Assembly (NCBI GenBank): GCA_963921505.1
Contig: OY997388.1
Coordinates: forward strand, 2,297,201-2,361,200
Reading direction: 5' to 3'
Origin: Phakellia ventilabrum
Lineage: Eukaryota > Porifera > Demospongiae > Axinellida > Axinellidae
DNA length: 64,000 nt
Positions 48,601 through 60,600 of this stretch are shown piece after piece. Numbering within the stretch: position 1 is the stretch's first letter; each line of letters opens with the position of its first letter. Position numbers and translations under genes: made by a program. Below the pieces are notes generated by a model that searched no databases, had not been told where the DNA came from, and saw only the letters and a program-made list of their open reading frames with translations.

Positions 48601-51600
48601 CCGCCAGTTGCCATCACGAAACTCGGCAGGAAAACGGTGCAACGAAACACGGTAGAGAAAGGGACAATAGAATGGCAACGGACAAAAAGCGTGCACAAAC
48701 TAGGAATGACGCCGCACTACACGTGGCAGCAATATATACCCCCCACCGCCACACGTACCACACGTGACCCATGCAATGTCATACATACTTCCGGGAGCAT
48801 ATTTTCTGTCTAATTCCTATGTCAAACGACAGGAAAGCATATCACTAGCAGCCCGGCTGAGGGTCTACTGATACATGTGTAGGGCTTCACATGAGGGTTT
48901 TAGGGGGGTTTAGGGGGGTTTAGCCTGAGAGCGCAAAGTTCAATACCAAATAACTGTCAACTCACTTCAGTTCTGTCAGGCTCTGGTTGACTCTCAGAGC
49001 TTCACCAAGGGCCCTGGCTCCGACATCTGTTATTCGGTTAAGCTTCAGACTGGGAAGAGACACAAATGGTCATACTGTGTGTAACACAGACCTCCAGTAA
49101 CATGCACTATGTTCTCTCCAGGCTGGTGGAGGTACAGGCAGTCCACGGAACTTATCAGTAGTTTACAGGTCGTAAATCAGTAACCATGCACTAAGTAATT
49201 ACATGGAGGGATATCGCTAGGTTGGTGACATCAGTAGCCATGTTTCCAGGCTCTTGTCACACACAGTGGGGAGGGACAGGAATGAGGCTATGACATCACT
49301 ACAGATAGGGTTTCCCCAAAGTTAATGAAATAAAGGAGCAGAGGTCACAAATTCCATATTAGGTCAATATTTAAGAGAGAACTACACGCATCTTCAAGTT
49401 TGGGTTTGAGAACTTCTCTGTGTGTGAGTAATAGCTCACAGACGGGGCAGTTCATAAAATATTCAAATGTTCATACATAAATTAATGGGGCAGTTCATGG
49501 CCTAGAGAATACACAAAGACAATAGTCACTCGAGTGGCGGATCAAGGATTTTGAAAAGGGGGGTTCCAGTATCACCAGTGGTGGGCATGAAAAAAGTGGG
49601 TGGGGGCGGGGCTAAACAGTTGGGTTGCAAAGCAGCTCTTCCCCCTGCGCAAAGCGTGAAATTTTTGTTACTAAGCTTTTTAAACGGCCAGGAATAGCTC
49701 TCATGGGGTCTTTACAAATCAGTACTAGAAGTGCTCTTGGTAAAGTTGTGCATGCAGTTGGCCTATGGCCGTTGACCTCGCTAACTCACCGTAAATGTGC
49801 TTGCCCGCGGTAGGAATGATCGATACAGGAGCCAGTACACGGGTCACACAATTTGCAACAGAAATGGCACTGTTAGACCTAGAAATGCAGTTACTAGGCA
49901 AATGTAGGACATTGTGGGGCGAGCCTGAGTGAGCGTCTGTGCATTATATTAGCAAATGAGCATTTCAAAGTGGAAGTAATACAACAGTGATCGGATTGTA
50001 TGACTAGATAGGGCTCATAGATACTGCAGTAACCACTCCAATTGTAGCCTGGATACTATTCTTACGAGACAGCCAGTTGTGAGAAGTAATAGGGGTGCTG
50101 TTGTATTGTGCATTAACAAGTTCGTGTTTGAATCATTGTAGTCTTGATTTGTTCTGAGACCTTACGTCCTATCTCTTACACTGAGGGAGAGGAGCCTTGT
50201 ATCATGCTGCGATCACTTCTTTCACGTTTTCTTGTTCTAATACTCCATATTTATTTATAAAAAGAACCTGTATGACGAGATAATTGTGCACATAAATGGG
50301 AAAGTTTTGAGAGAGCGTAATCAAAATTCTGCACATACAGCATGCTGGCCACAGTCAACTCCAACAACAGTACAAGCTACCTAGCTAATAACACTTGTCA
50401 AATTATAAGAGGGAACTTCTCTGAACTAGCTATATCATACAGAAACCTGTTGTACTATAGATTACTATGGTCAGCTGTGGCAGCAGACAAGACTGTGACA
50501 TCCAGCAGTGTTAAAGTCTAAGCATACATAAAGACAAGGTTGTGCTCAGTAACTAGGTTAAGTGTACCTCAAAACTAAATAATGGTTGGGCTGATCTCTT
50601 CATGCACACACAGCTGTTACCAAAAGTACATAAAAAAAAACTGTACCTTGGCCTATTTGCAAACTTCCAGCAGCCATAAACCTAATGACGTAATGCTCTT
50701 TGCATATGTAATGCGTAATAAGCAAATATAGAATTTTGTATTCAGATTCGGTAAGACGTACGTACCACACATATATATATATGGACGCGGGGGCAAAATT
50801 TGACTCGCTAGTGTGGGGCTCGCTCAGAGTCGCCCCAAATAGCCCTAAAAAGGCTGCATGCACCACCAGGAGCACTGAGCACGACAAAAACAAGTAAAAC
50901 TGCTACAAAAAATCCGCTGCCATCTTCAGAGCGGCCATTCCAGCGGGGATTGATTCTTCAATCCTGCCACCGATCCACCTCCATTACATGGTTTATATGC
51001 CAAAACTATCTTGCAATATATAGGCAGGAAATGACATCATCAACCACGACTACAAAAAATGTAATAATTATCCATTTAAATACAGAATTAAAATTCTGGC
51101 CATTCTTTATCAAGGCTGCACATGGAAAGCTAGCTAACACCTCTGAAAAACATGTTTGAAACAGGGGGTGGAGCCAAGTTCCTGTGTGCAGGATATGGCT
51201 TCCTGTGTCAGGGAAATACTGAGGTGAGGGACACATGTTGCATCCTATGGCTTCACTAAAAGAGGGGACAAAACTACCACTTATGCCCACCTCATCAGTG
51301 GAAGAAACTGAGGTCACTGGTCAGTGATAAATCCACATGTGTTAGAAATTGCAATTGAGCCCAGTGGTAACTCATACTATGACAAGTGAACTCACTCCAG
51401 TGTCTTCAGGGAGTGGTTGACATTCAGGGCTCTAGCCAGGGCAGCTGCTCCATCATCAGCGATGGCATTCTCCCAGAGACTGGAGGGAGGAATAACAGTG
51501 TATGAAATGAGATAGGGTCCACGTGTACAATGTCAAAGTGGGCCTGTGTCAACTACTGTCATAACAATTAGAGCATAACCGTCTAAGTCAGTACAGACAT

Positions 51601-54600
51601 CCCATAGACATGTATATTACAGTGTACATAACCAGGTCATTACTCTCATCACTCACTGTGACAGTCCTGGGCAGGGGTGGCTGTTTGGAGGGTACTAATT
51701 AGGTGGGCTTACAGCCGCTACATCTCACTACAGTACATGTCTATGTGTATCAGGCCAACTCTTATGTGGGCTGGGAATGAGGATAGTACATTTGTCAAGA
51801 TGTGCTGTAAAGGTTGCCATGGGAAGGCCTGGGACAGAGGCTAACCTACAGTAGTTTGTCACACACACATAATGGGGCATGTACAAGTAGCTACACAACC
51901 TCTGCACTATCTAATGCTGAATGTGTGTGTGAATACACCCCTTTGTATCAGTATCCAGTTTTGGATACTCACATAAAACCTAGGCACACTCAATTAGCGA
52001 GTTTGGTGCGATAATGGTTATAGCATAATTTCTACAATAGAGCTATTATATGATATTATGCAATATTTACATAGATTTATATACTTTACTGCTGCTATTT
52101 TCAGATTTGCTATTATCAGCTATTATTCATTTTTGCCACCATATATTCCATATGCATTTCTAATCGTCACAAGGCTATGGCTAATTGTTACTTTGCTATT
52201 TTTCATTTTTGTATAATGATGTTCATTCACTATTCTGCTATTGCGAGTATACCTATGTTTGCAATTCTATTACTCTGCTATTCTTGCAATTCTGCTATTC
52301 TTGCTATTCTGCTATTCTTGCTATTCTGCTATTCTTGCTATTCTGCTATTCTGCTATTCTTACAATTTTGCTATTGTGTACATGTATAGCTACTCTCTCC
52401 TATTACGCTGCTATTCTTGCTATTCTTGCTATTCTGCTATTCTCGCAATTCTGCTATTGTGTACATGCATAGCTACTCATATTACTCTGCTATTTTTGCT
52501 ATTCTGCAATTCTGCTATTCTTGCAATTCTGCTATTCTTGCTATTCTGCTATTGTGTACATGTACATGTATAGCTACTCTCTCCTATTACTCTGCTATTT
52601 TTGATATTCTGCTATTCTTGCAATTCTGCTATTGCAATTCCGCTATTCTTGCAATTCTGTTATTGTGTACAATGCTATGTATAGCTATTATTGTGTACAT
52701 GTATACTATATCCTATATCTTACTCTGCTGGTGTGCTATTCTTGCTATTCTGATCTGCTATTGTGTACATGTATACTCTCTCCTTTTACTCTGCTATTTT
52801 TGCTATTCTGATCTGCTATTGTGTACATGTATACTCTCTCCTTTTACTCTGCTATTTTTGCTATTCTTGCTATTGTGTACATGTATTATAATATGCTGTT
52901 CTGCTGTGTAGCTACTCTATTATTAAATTTGTCATTCTAGGTATACAGCTATCCTATAGCTATATTATACTATTCTACTCAGCATTTTAATGCCATACAT
53001 ACTGCTACTTAATTAGCCTATATTATAGTATCCAGGCTGCGAGTGGGTACCGTATGGCTAACAGCAATGAATATAAGTCTCGCCTGCTAAACTACGTTCT
53101 GACGGGATTATCATGTTTAAACCCCATCTTGTAACACCTGCTAAACCACGTTCTGACTATCATGTTTAACCCCCATCTTGTCAGTCTTACCTGCTAAACC
53201 ACATACTGACGGGATTATCATGTTTAAACCCCATCTTGTCTTATCTGCTAAACCACGTTCTGACGGGATTATCATGTTTAAACCCCATCTTGTCTTACCT
53301 GTTAAACCACGTTCTGACGGGATTATCATGTTTAAACCCCATCTTGTCTTACCTGTTAAACCACGTTCTGACGGGGGATTATCATGTTTAAACCCCATCT
53401 TGTCTTATCTGCTAAACCATGTTCTGACGGGATTATCATGTTTAAACCCCATCTTGTCTTACCTGTTAAACCACGTTCTGACGGGGATTATCATGTTTAA
53501 ACCCCATCTTGTCTTATCTGCTAAACCACGTTCTGACGGGGATTATCATGTTTAAACCCCATCTTGTCTTACCTGTTAAACCACATTCTGACGGGATATC
53601 ATGTTTAAACCCCATCTTGTCTTACCTGCTAAACCACTTTCTGACGGAATTATCATGTTTAAACCCCATCCTGTCTTACCTGCTAAACCACATTCTTACG
53701 GGATATCATGTTTAAACCCCATTTTGTCTTACCTACTCAGTAAACCACGTTCTGACGGGATTATGTTGCTATAGCAATACGGATCATGTGCTGCTTGCGA
53801 GTTCACTAGCACCAAACTTTGACACCATATCACTACTAAAAAGTGGAAAAGTAATGGATAGTATACACGAGAAAATAAGTCAAAATCGTTTCCATGGTCA
53901 GAATAGCCAAAACGTTCAAAATAGCAAAATAGCAAAATTACAGCCATTGAACATCGCACAATAAAATAGCAAAATAGCAGTGCTACAGGTATGTGTAGTA
54001 TGCTATACTCGCACCGGTACGTACCATAAATAGCTGAATATCTAATCGCACAAAAAAGCAAAATAGCAGTGCTACAGGTATGTATAATCATCTATACTTG
54101 CATGACAAGATAAATAATAAAATAGCTAATAATCGCACAAAAATAGCTAAAAAGGATAAATTGCCATAATAGCAGAATAGCTAATAGTTGCAGTGCTATG
54201 TGTAGTGATGCTATTACTCAGTACGATCTGACAAGACTGATAAAATAGCGGAATAGCTAAAAGTTGCAGCGCTGTGTACAGTATGCTATAGCCAATATCG
54301 CACCTTAATGCAATTAGCATTAGCTAAACTGTGCATGGTATTTTCCACTGGGAGGTCATTCAGGGCATTTACAGGAAGCAGTAATGAAAAGTAGGCTATG
54401 CCCCCTCGAGGGAAAGAATGTATTGTACTCTATAGTCGCACTTGTGACATAGTCAACTGTAAGTGGTCAACATGTCAAAGTGTGCCCAGAGCCAGAGTCA
54501 ATCACCATAGATTGGATAATCTGGGTGGGACCATGCATGCAGTCAAAGGTAAAGGCCTAAAATCAGCATGGCCACACCAGGAAGAGAGTTGATCAAAGCT

Positions 54601-57600
54601 TTGACCTGTGGTTGCAGTTGTGACTCTCAAGTCTATAAGAGTGACCTCCCTTGTACTCTATGGAGAAACGGCAGTTTACAGCCCTAGAGAGTAACCATTG
54701 AGGAATCATATCATTGTCTATGATAATATGCTAAAGGTAGTGCATGTAGGCTAACTACACGAGAGGATTTTCTGAGATAGCCAGGGCTTCATTTAAGGGG
54801 GGGGGGTTTGCTCCCACTCTTGGGAATTTTAACCCTTCAAAAATTGAATACTGTTCACCATACACACGGACCCCCAAAATGTCTTCCAACGTGCTTTTGC
54901 CCCAACTTGGGGATTTCCTAAATGAACCCCTGATAGACACCAGGTCTTTGAACTAACTTGCTCTGTTCCTATAGAGCACAATGCATTTTACCCTCCAAGG
55001 GGTGTGACCAACTTCCCGCAATCACTTCCTGTAGTTACTTCCTGTCATCACTGTTAAGTCCTTTACACATTGAGCAAAATATTGCTAAAGCCAATCAAAT
55101 ATTGGTGGATGGGCACTTACACAGTGGTGGGTGCCTGCTCAGAAAGACAGGACAGGTACAGTTACTGATATGAAAATTCCGTATAGCGCCAAATTTTCAA
55201 GGGGAAAAGTTTTCGCGGATTGGTCGTCTGAAACATTTTGCAGGAATAAATTTCGCGGACCAAGGATTTTTATAGCCACGCCCATTCATTGTTAGTCTCG
55301 TAGTAGTGGATAGATTGCAACTATCTCAGCTCTTTATTCCGCTATGAACTTTATGTGCGAACCTCTTTTTGAAGTTAAAGCATGTGTCTCACCAACGTCT
55401 GAACTCCCCGTTAGCAGACGCGATGAAGATAGACGGTACTGCTTTTGAACCAGACCTACTATACAGACGACTGTCCCAGGAACTTATAACTAAAGCAGTG
55501 GTGGATCCAGGATTTTGAAAGGTGGTTTTCTGCGAGGGACGGTATGCCGTGTAATAAGTGATACAAGCACAGCTGAGGGCAGTACCCAGAGGTCTGTGAA
55601 GCAACTGAGAATCCATGAGAAACTTTTCTCTGCATGACCTTTTGCTCTCAGGAAGTGCTCTCGTGGCATTATCAAATTCTACTACCTTCATACATGACGT
55701 CAATAAATGAACGTCTATTTTTAATGTCCCTTCCAAGGCTAATAATGCTACTAGAGTATAACAAACACTGTCTTACCACGCGACTGTCTACTTCACTGCA
55801 CCAAAATCATGATGTGGAAATACATGTTGGTGTTCCTGTCCATGCTTATTGCCGCAGTAGAGACACTTCAAATTCCAAATAATGCACAGCACACGCAGCA
55901 CACACATGCCTGCACAAACTCATATCAGTATAGACGGAGCTCTCAAAGTGGATTTTTCATGGAAACTATGGAGACCGGTCTGGATCCACCACTGTAAAGG
56001 TCTTGTAAGTTAATTTCAAGTTGATGTCATTAGCAGCTGCTATAGCCTTGTTTCTAGTTCTCTGCTTACTACATATGTATACTACCTCTGTAGTACTCTT
56101 TGCATCATGAAGATCATTCACGGATAATTCTACTGACCTTTTTCCATAAAATTAATTTGTCACACATGCATGTACAGTGGATACCGGCTGGGCTACTGTT
56201 TTTCAGGGTGTGTGGCCTGGGGACGAGGCTACAGATGGTCTAGTACTGATTTTTCAGTGATGCTACAATTTAATACCAGCTGCAACTCAAACTCAGTACT
56301 ATACAATGGAAGAATGAATCTCAGCACTACCTGTAATTCACCACACCCACTCACCCCTCCCTCCACACCCCCCCACAACCTCACCCTTGCCCCGAGACTC
56401 ACTCCCAACCTTCCCTCCCCCTCCCCCTGGATAATGTTCTGGGTGGAGGGCTACTGCATGTCATCTGGGACAGCCCATATCCTGCTAGGTAATCACTTAC
56501 TGCAACTCTTGCAGTGAGTTGTTGTGCTGCAGTGCTTCGGCCAGTGCTGCAGCTCCAGCAACTGCTATTCCATTGTCACCAAGGCTGGGATGGAAAGGAC
56601 AGGAGTAGCTTACACTGCACTGGTAGACATTCAGTTCATGGCAATGCAAATTAAATGTGGAGTCTCAGGTAGCTACGTTAGAATACTGTCTTGGGACAAA
56701 CCGGCAATTCCTTATCATTAGATAGTGTGGTATAGATTATTCCTATAAATTTACATGCCTGCAGTTCCATTTTTCACTTCGAAATTGTTAATTTGTCCAA
56801 AATCGTTGCTCCAAGTAAGTAACATTAGCGTCAATTAGTCATCTAATTTAGTTAACAGTGTGTAGAAATTGTCTAGCGAATATCATATTAAGTTGAGTAT
56901 GTCATACCATACTCTCACTGTTTTCCTGACCAGTCTTCCCCAGACTCTCCCTACAACCCCATTTAATGCAACCTTCAAAGGAGAGCCTGGGAACAAGGCT
57001 AACTTCCCAATATCTGAGAATGCAACTATAGGTTGTAGTATATATCTGGTCACTTTAGTTAGTTAAAGAGACTAGAACGGCATCTTCGGTCCTTACCTCA
57101 ATATCTCTAGATGGTTGTTCTGTCGCAGACCTTCTGCAATGTGTGCTGCTCCAGAGGCCCCTATCTGGTTGACATCAAGGCTACATGGGTAGGAGGTAGA
57201 GAGATAGCCATCAGTCTGGATGTGAGTCACTAGAGGATTCATGCAGAGGCAGTGTGTCCTCATGTTCTGTGTGCTGGATTAATTATGGCTTCACTGAGCA
57301 CATGGATGTACAGTTACATGGCTTCAGTATAAAGAGGATAATTATATTAAAGTACGTATGCGTACTAGTTTCAGAAAACTGCTCTTCCTGCTGATATAAA
57401 TGCTAGAAAAGGCTCACAATATTATTTATACTCTATTTTAACGTTAAGGAAATGTTGTAAATGATCATATACAAAAGTGATCATGTACACTTGTGCTATT
57501 CCAAGGGGGGTCACTCCCATAGACTCTGTAGTAACAACTGCAATCGTAGGTCAAGACCTTGACCAGCCATTTTCTGCAGCTTGACTGTTGACTGTGCTAA

Positions 57601-60600
57601 TATTTAGCCTTTGACCTTCGACCTCACATGCACCCCACCCAGAGTTGCTCTTCAGCAGCGATTCTCAGTATTTCCGAGCATGCTTTGGTCATAGACTGCG
57701 CGCTTTTGAGTGCAGTCTGACCGTTGACTGCAAGCTTTTTGACCGTTGATCGCTGACTAACTGTGGTTGTAGTTGTGACTATAGGGTCTATGGCAGTGAC
57801 CCCCCATTGTGAGGCCTGGGTACATAATGAGATTAGAGGTTAACTGCTGAACTCCATTCTCGCAGTATTTCATATTGTAGTTTAGGGCACTATTAAGTAA
57901 TTAATCCATTTCTCATTTTTCTATTCTTCAACTGAGTCAAAATGCACATGGAAGGACGGTCATTATACATCATACGGCTTGTAGTGAGAGTATGGCTGAA
58001 TTCCTATGCTACAGGAAAACAGTATCGCAGCATGAATGAATGTGACCAGCTGTCCTCTGCTGTCTGTCTACAACCCCACCTGAGGCTCAGATTTGTACAC
58101 TACCATATTCTAGGTATTACATCCGCTCATGATGTATTATCCACCAATCCCTTTCTTTGAACAAAAGTTACGTGGGAGGCTATTTATGAATTATAGTACC
58201 GCCCACCTCTTACACCTTCCATATGAGCTAAAGCTATAACCAAAAACTGAAACTTCCAAGACAGTGAGCAGAATCAAGTGGCAAAATTCGATCATTAGTG
58301 TGCTTTAATTAGACGATAAGTCAGCTAGCTAGGAGTTAGCTGATAACAGGTACCTGCATGCTTCCATAGTAGCTTTTTAATAAGCTCTGCATCAATGCAT
58401 TGCTAAAAAAGGCTAAAGCTATACTTACCTCATAGCCTTGCTTTGCATATTGCATACTTGCAATGTATTCAAGTGGGCATGCATTTATAAAAATACGCAT
58501 TATTTGCCCACTCCCCTCGTTCATCTGGCACTTAAGTGGCCCACCCATATTATGGTAATGTTCAAGGGCTAGAGATTTCTGGACGGTATCGGGCAGGTTA
58601 CATGTTACAGGATGCTATGACTAATGAAATGAATTTTGGAGTGGGAGTGAAAAATGATGTGGGTGGAGATGGAAAATAAGGAGTTGACTAATGATGGCCT
58701 TAGCTGGGAGGGTGGGGTTTGAGAATAGGTCCACACACCATATTAGGTAAGCAGGAATCTGGAATTCTGTGATGTCAATAGGGAAGGTACAAGAGTAAAC
58801 AACTCTCAACTCACTTCAGTGATCTCAGGGTCTGGTTGACCTTCAGAACTTGTCCTAGTACGTGGGCTGCACCTGCTGTTAGATCATTCCTCGAGAGACT
58901 GGACAGGGGTACAAAGGGTCACTGTATGTGAAGTATACCTCCATGCACTATTACATCCACCCAGCAAATAAAATGCTCACTTTACGATACCTTCTGTACA
59001 GACTAGAAATTAGATGTGAGAGGAACAAAGTAAACTGATGACTGCACTAATAATCTCCATGCAGTAATGTACACTATCGTTAGCCTCGACCCAGGCCTTC
59101 CTCGCCCAGATTTTATCTCACAGCCATGGAGAAAAATCGGGGCTACTGACATGACGTGCAAAGACAGTCACCTGTCTACACATATGGCTTCACCAGATTT
59201 ACTGTTACATGCAGACACTATTGTTCGAGGGCTAGCAACTTCAACATACAGAGACCGTGACAGCCACTTGACACATGGTCATAGCATACCATGAAAAATG
59301 AAATAAATTTTCTAGTGGGATTACAAATTGATGTGGCTGGTAATAGGTATTAGTTGCTGTAAACACTATGTATGGCTTCAAAATATTACACGCATACAGT
59401 AACAAAATCTACTGATGTCATTTGCTGACTAGTAACCAAATCTTTGATTCTGACAAACTACCCCCCCAACACCTTCCTCTGGTAAGAAGACTGGCCCGTA
59501 CTGCCCAATGAGCATGCTCCTCTATGGACTAATGAATGGCGAGAGCCAGTTATCTTAACCCATGCAACACAATGCCTACTTTATCAGAAAAAAGGTGCAA
59601 GACAGCTGCAATAAAGTTCATACATAAACTTCTTTATAAAAAAAGGAAGAGGGGAGGGTAGACAGCCTAGACACTTCGACTGTTACTGCTTGCTCAAGGA
59701 GACTGAGATTGCACCCAGACAAGCCTGAGATAGTTGAACATATGTCTGATATGGCTCACTATTGGCTGCCTTCCATGCTCTTTAGGGGCCATCTGCACTC
59801 TCACCCTGGCTCGCCCTTTGCCTACCAGGTCAAACGGGCAGTCGGGCGTTGAGAGGTCACCACCCCTTGATTGGCTTTGAAATTCGGTAAACTGATGACT
59901 ACACTAATAATCTCCATGCAGTAATGTACACTATCGTTAGCCTCGACCCAGGCCTTCCTCACCCAGATTTTATCTCACAGCCATGGAGAAAAATCGGGGC
60001 TACTGACATGACATGCAAAGACAGGCACCTCTCTACACATATGGCTTCACCAGATTTACTGTTACATGCAGACACTATTGTTCGAGGGCTAGCAACTTCA
60101 ACACACAGAGACCATGACGGCCACTTGACACATGGTCATAGGATACCATGAAAAATGAAACAAAGTTTAGAGTTGGAATAAAAATTTATGTGGCTGGTAA
60201 TGGTAAATGAAGACTAACTATGCCCTTAGCTGAGAGGGTGGAGTTTGAGAATGGGTCCACATGCCAGGACTGTTTGCATTCCTGGCTTTGAAAGGTTGTA
60301 ATAATTGTGATTATATCAACAGGACAGCCCATGTGTTTACATGTGCACAGCTACAAGAGGCAGGCACACAATAGTTGATTCATTGCATTTTTAAACTTTA
60401 TGACCTGGCTATGAATTAGCAGTTGGTAATTAGTAGAACATCACAATTAAAACCAGTCCTATGACAGGTAAAGTATAAGAGCTCTCCCTGAGCAAAAAAA
60501 AATCCCTGGCAACTATTACTATAAGTATTATGTATCTTTCGAAGCCAAGCAAGCATGTACCTAATTTGTTGATACTAGTTACATCCATGCAGAAAACAAC

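Larger units (their letters stand above)
44101..48832 (-). mobile_element. Fossil Ngaro/DIRS-group retroelement with split direct repeats
   Basis: About 4.7 kb, minus strand. Parts in order: terminal repeat A1 (48664-48832), gag-like part with zinc knuckle (about 47.9-48.6 kb), reverse transcriptase (YLDD) and RNase H start (VYSDASD), a 29-bp minisatellite, a tyrosine recombinase (about 44.85-45.81 kb), then repeats B1, A2, B2. The A1-ORFs-B1-A2-B2 order is the split-direct-repeat plan of Ngaro- and PAT-type elements, which integrate by recombinase without target duplication; I see none. No methyltransferase domain recognised. It is broken with several breaks, and looks young from the high identity of its repeats. 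Confidence 0.85.
51999..54310. mobile_element. 2.3-kb inverted-repeat element, 8-bp target duplication
   Basis: Ends share GGTGCGATA, then GG/TATAGCATA in inverted order (from 52005 and from 54305). Flanked by CAATTAGC at 51991-51998 and 54311-54318; the sister unit at 32000 has the empty site. The interior is made of repeats: GCTATTCT-type arrays at 52.17-52.92 kb, a 52-bp satellite at 53.08-53.76 kb, and the inverse AATAGCAAAATAGC type at 53.88-54.28 kb. No transposase. The 8-bp duplication would fit hAT, but the ends do not look like usual hAT ends. Confidence 0.85.

Noticed and set aside
52170-52925. CRISPR-like array of repeats and spacers (TGTGTACATGTATAGCTACT blocks)
   Set aside because: The intervals are themselves simple repeats, the setting is a eukaryotic genome and there are no cas genes.
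53178-53555. A 125-codon frame with repeated LVLPVKPRSDG
   Set aside because: Translation of the 52-bp satellite; the frame shifts from copy to copy and there is no start context.
59067-60151. Two similar 75-codon plus-strand frames
   Set aside because: They lie in the two copies of a 310-bp duplication, which explains their similarity; no family match or splice sites.
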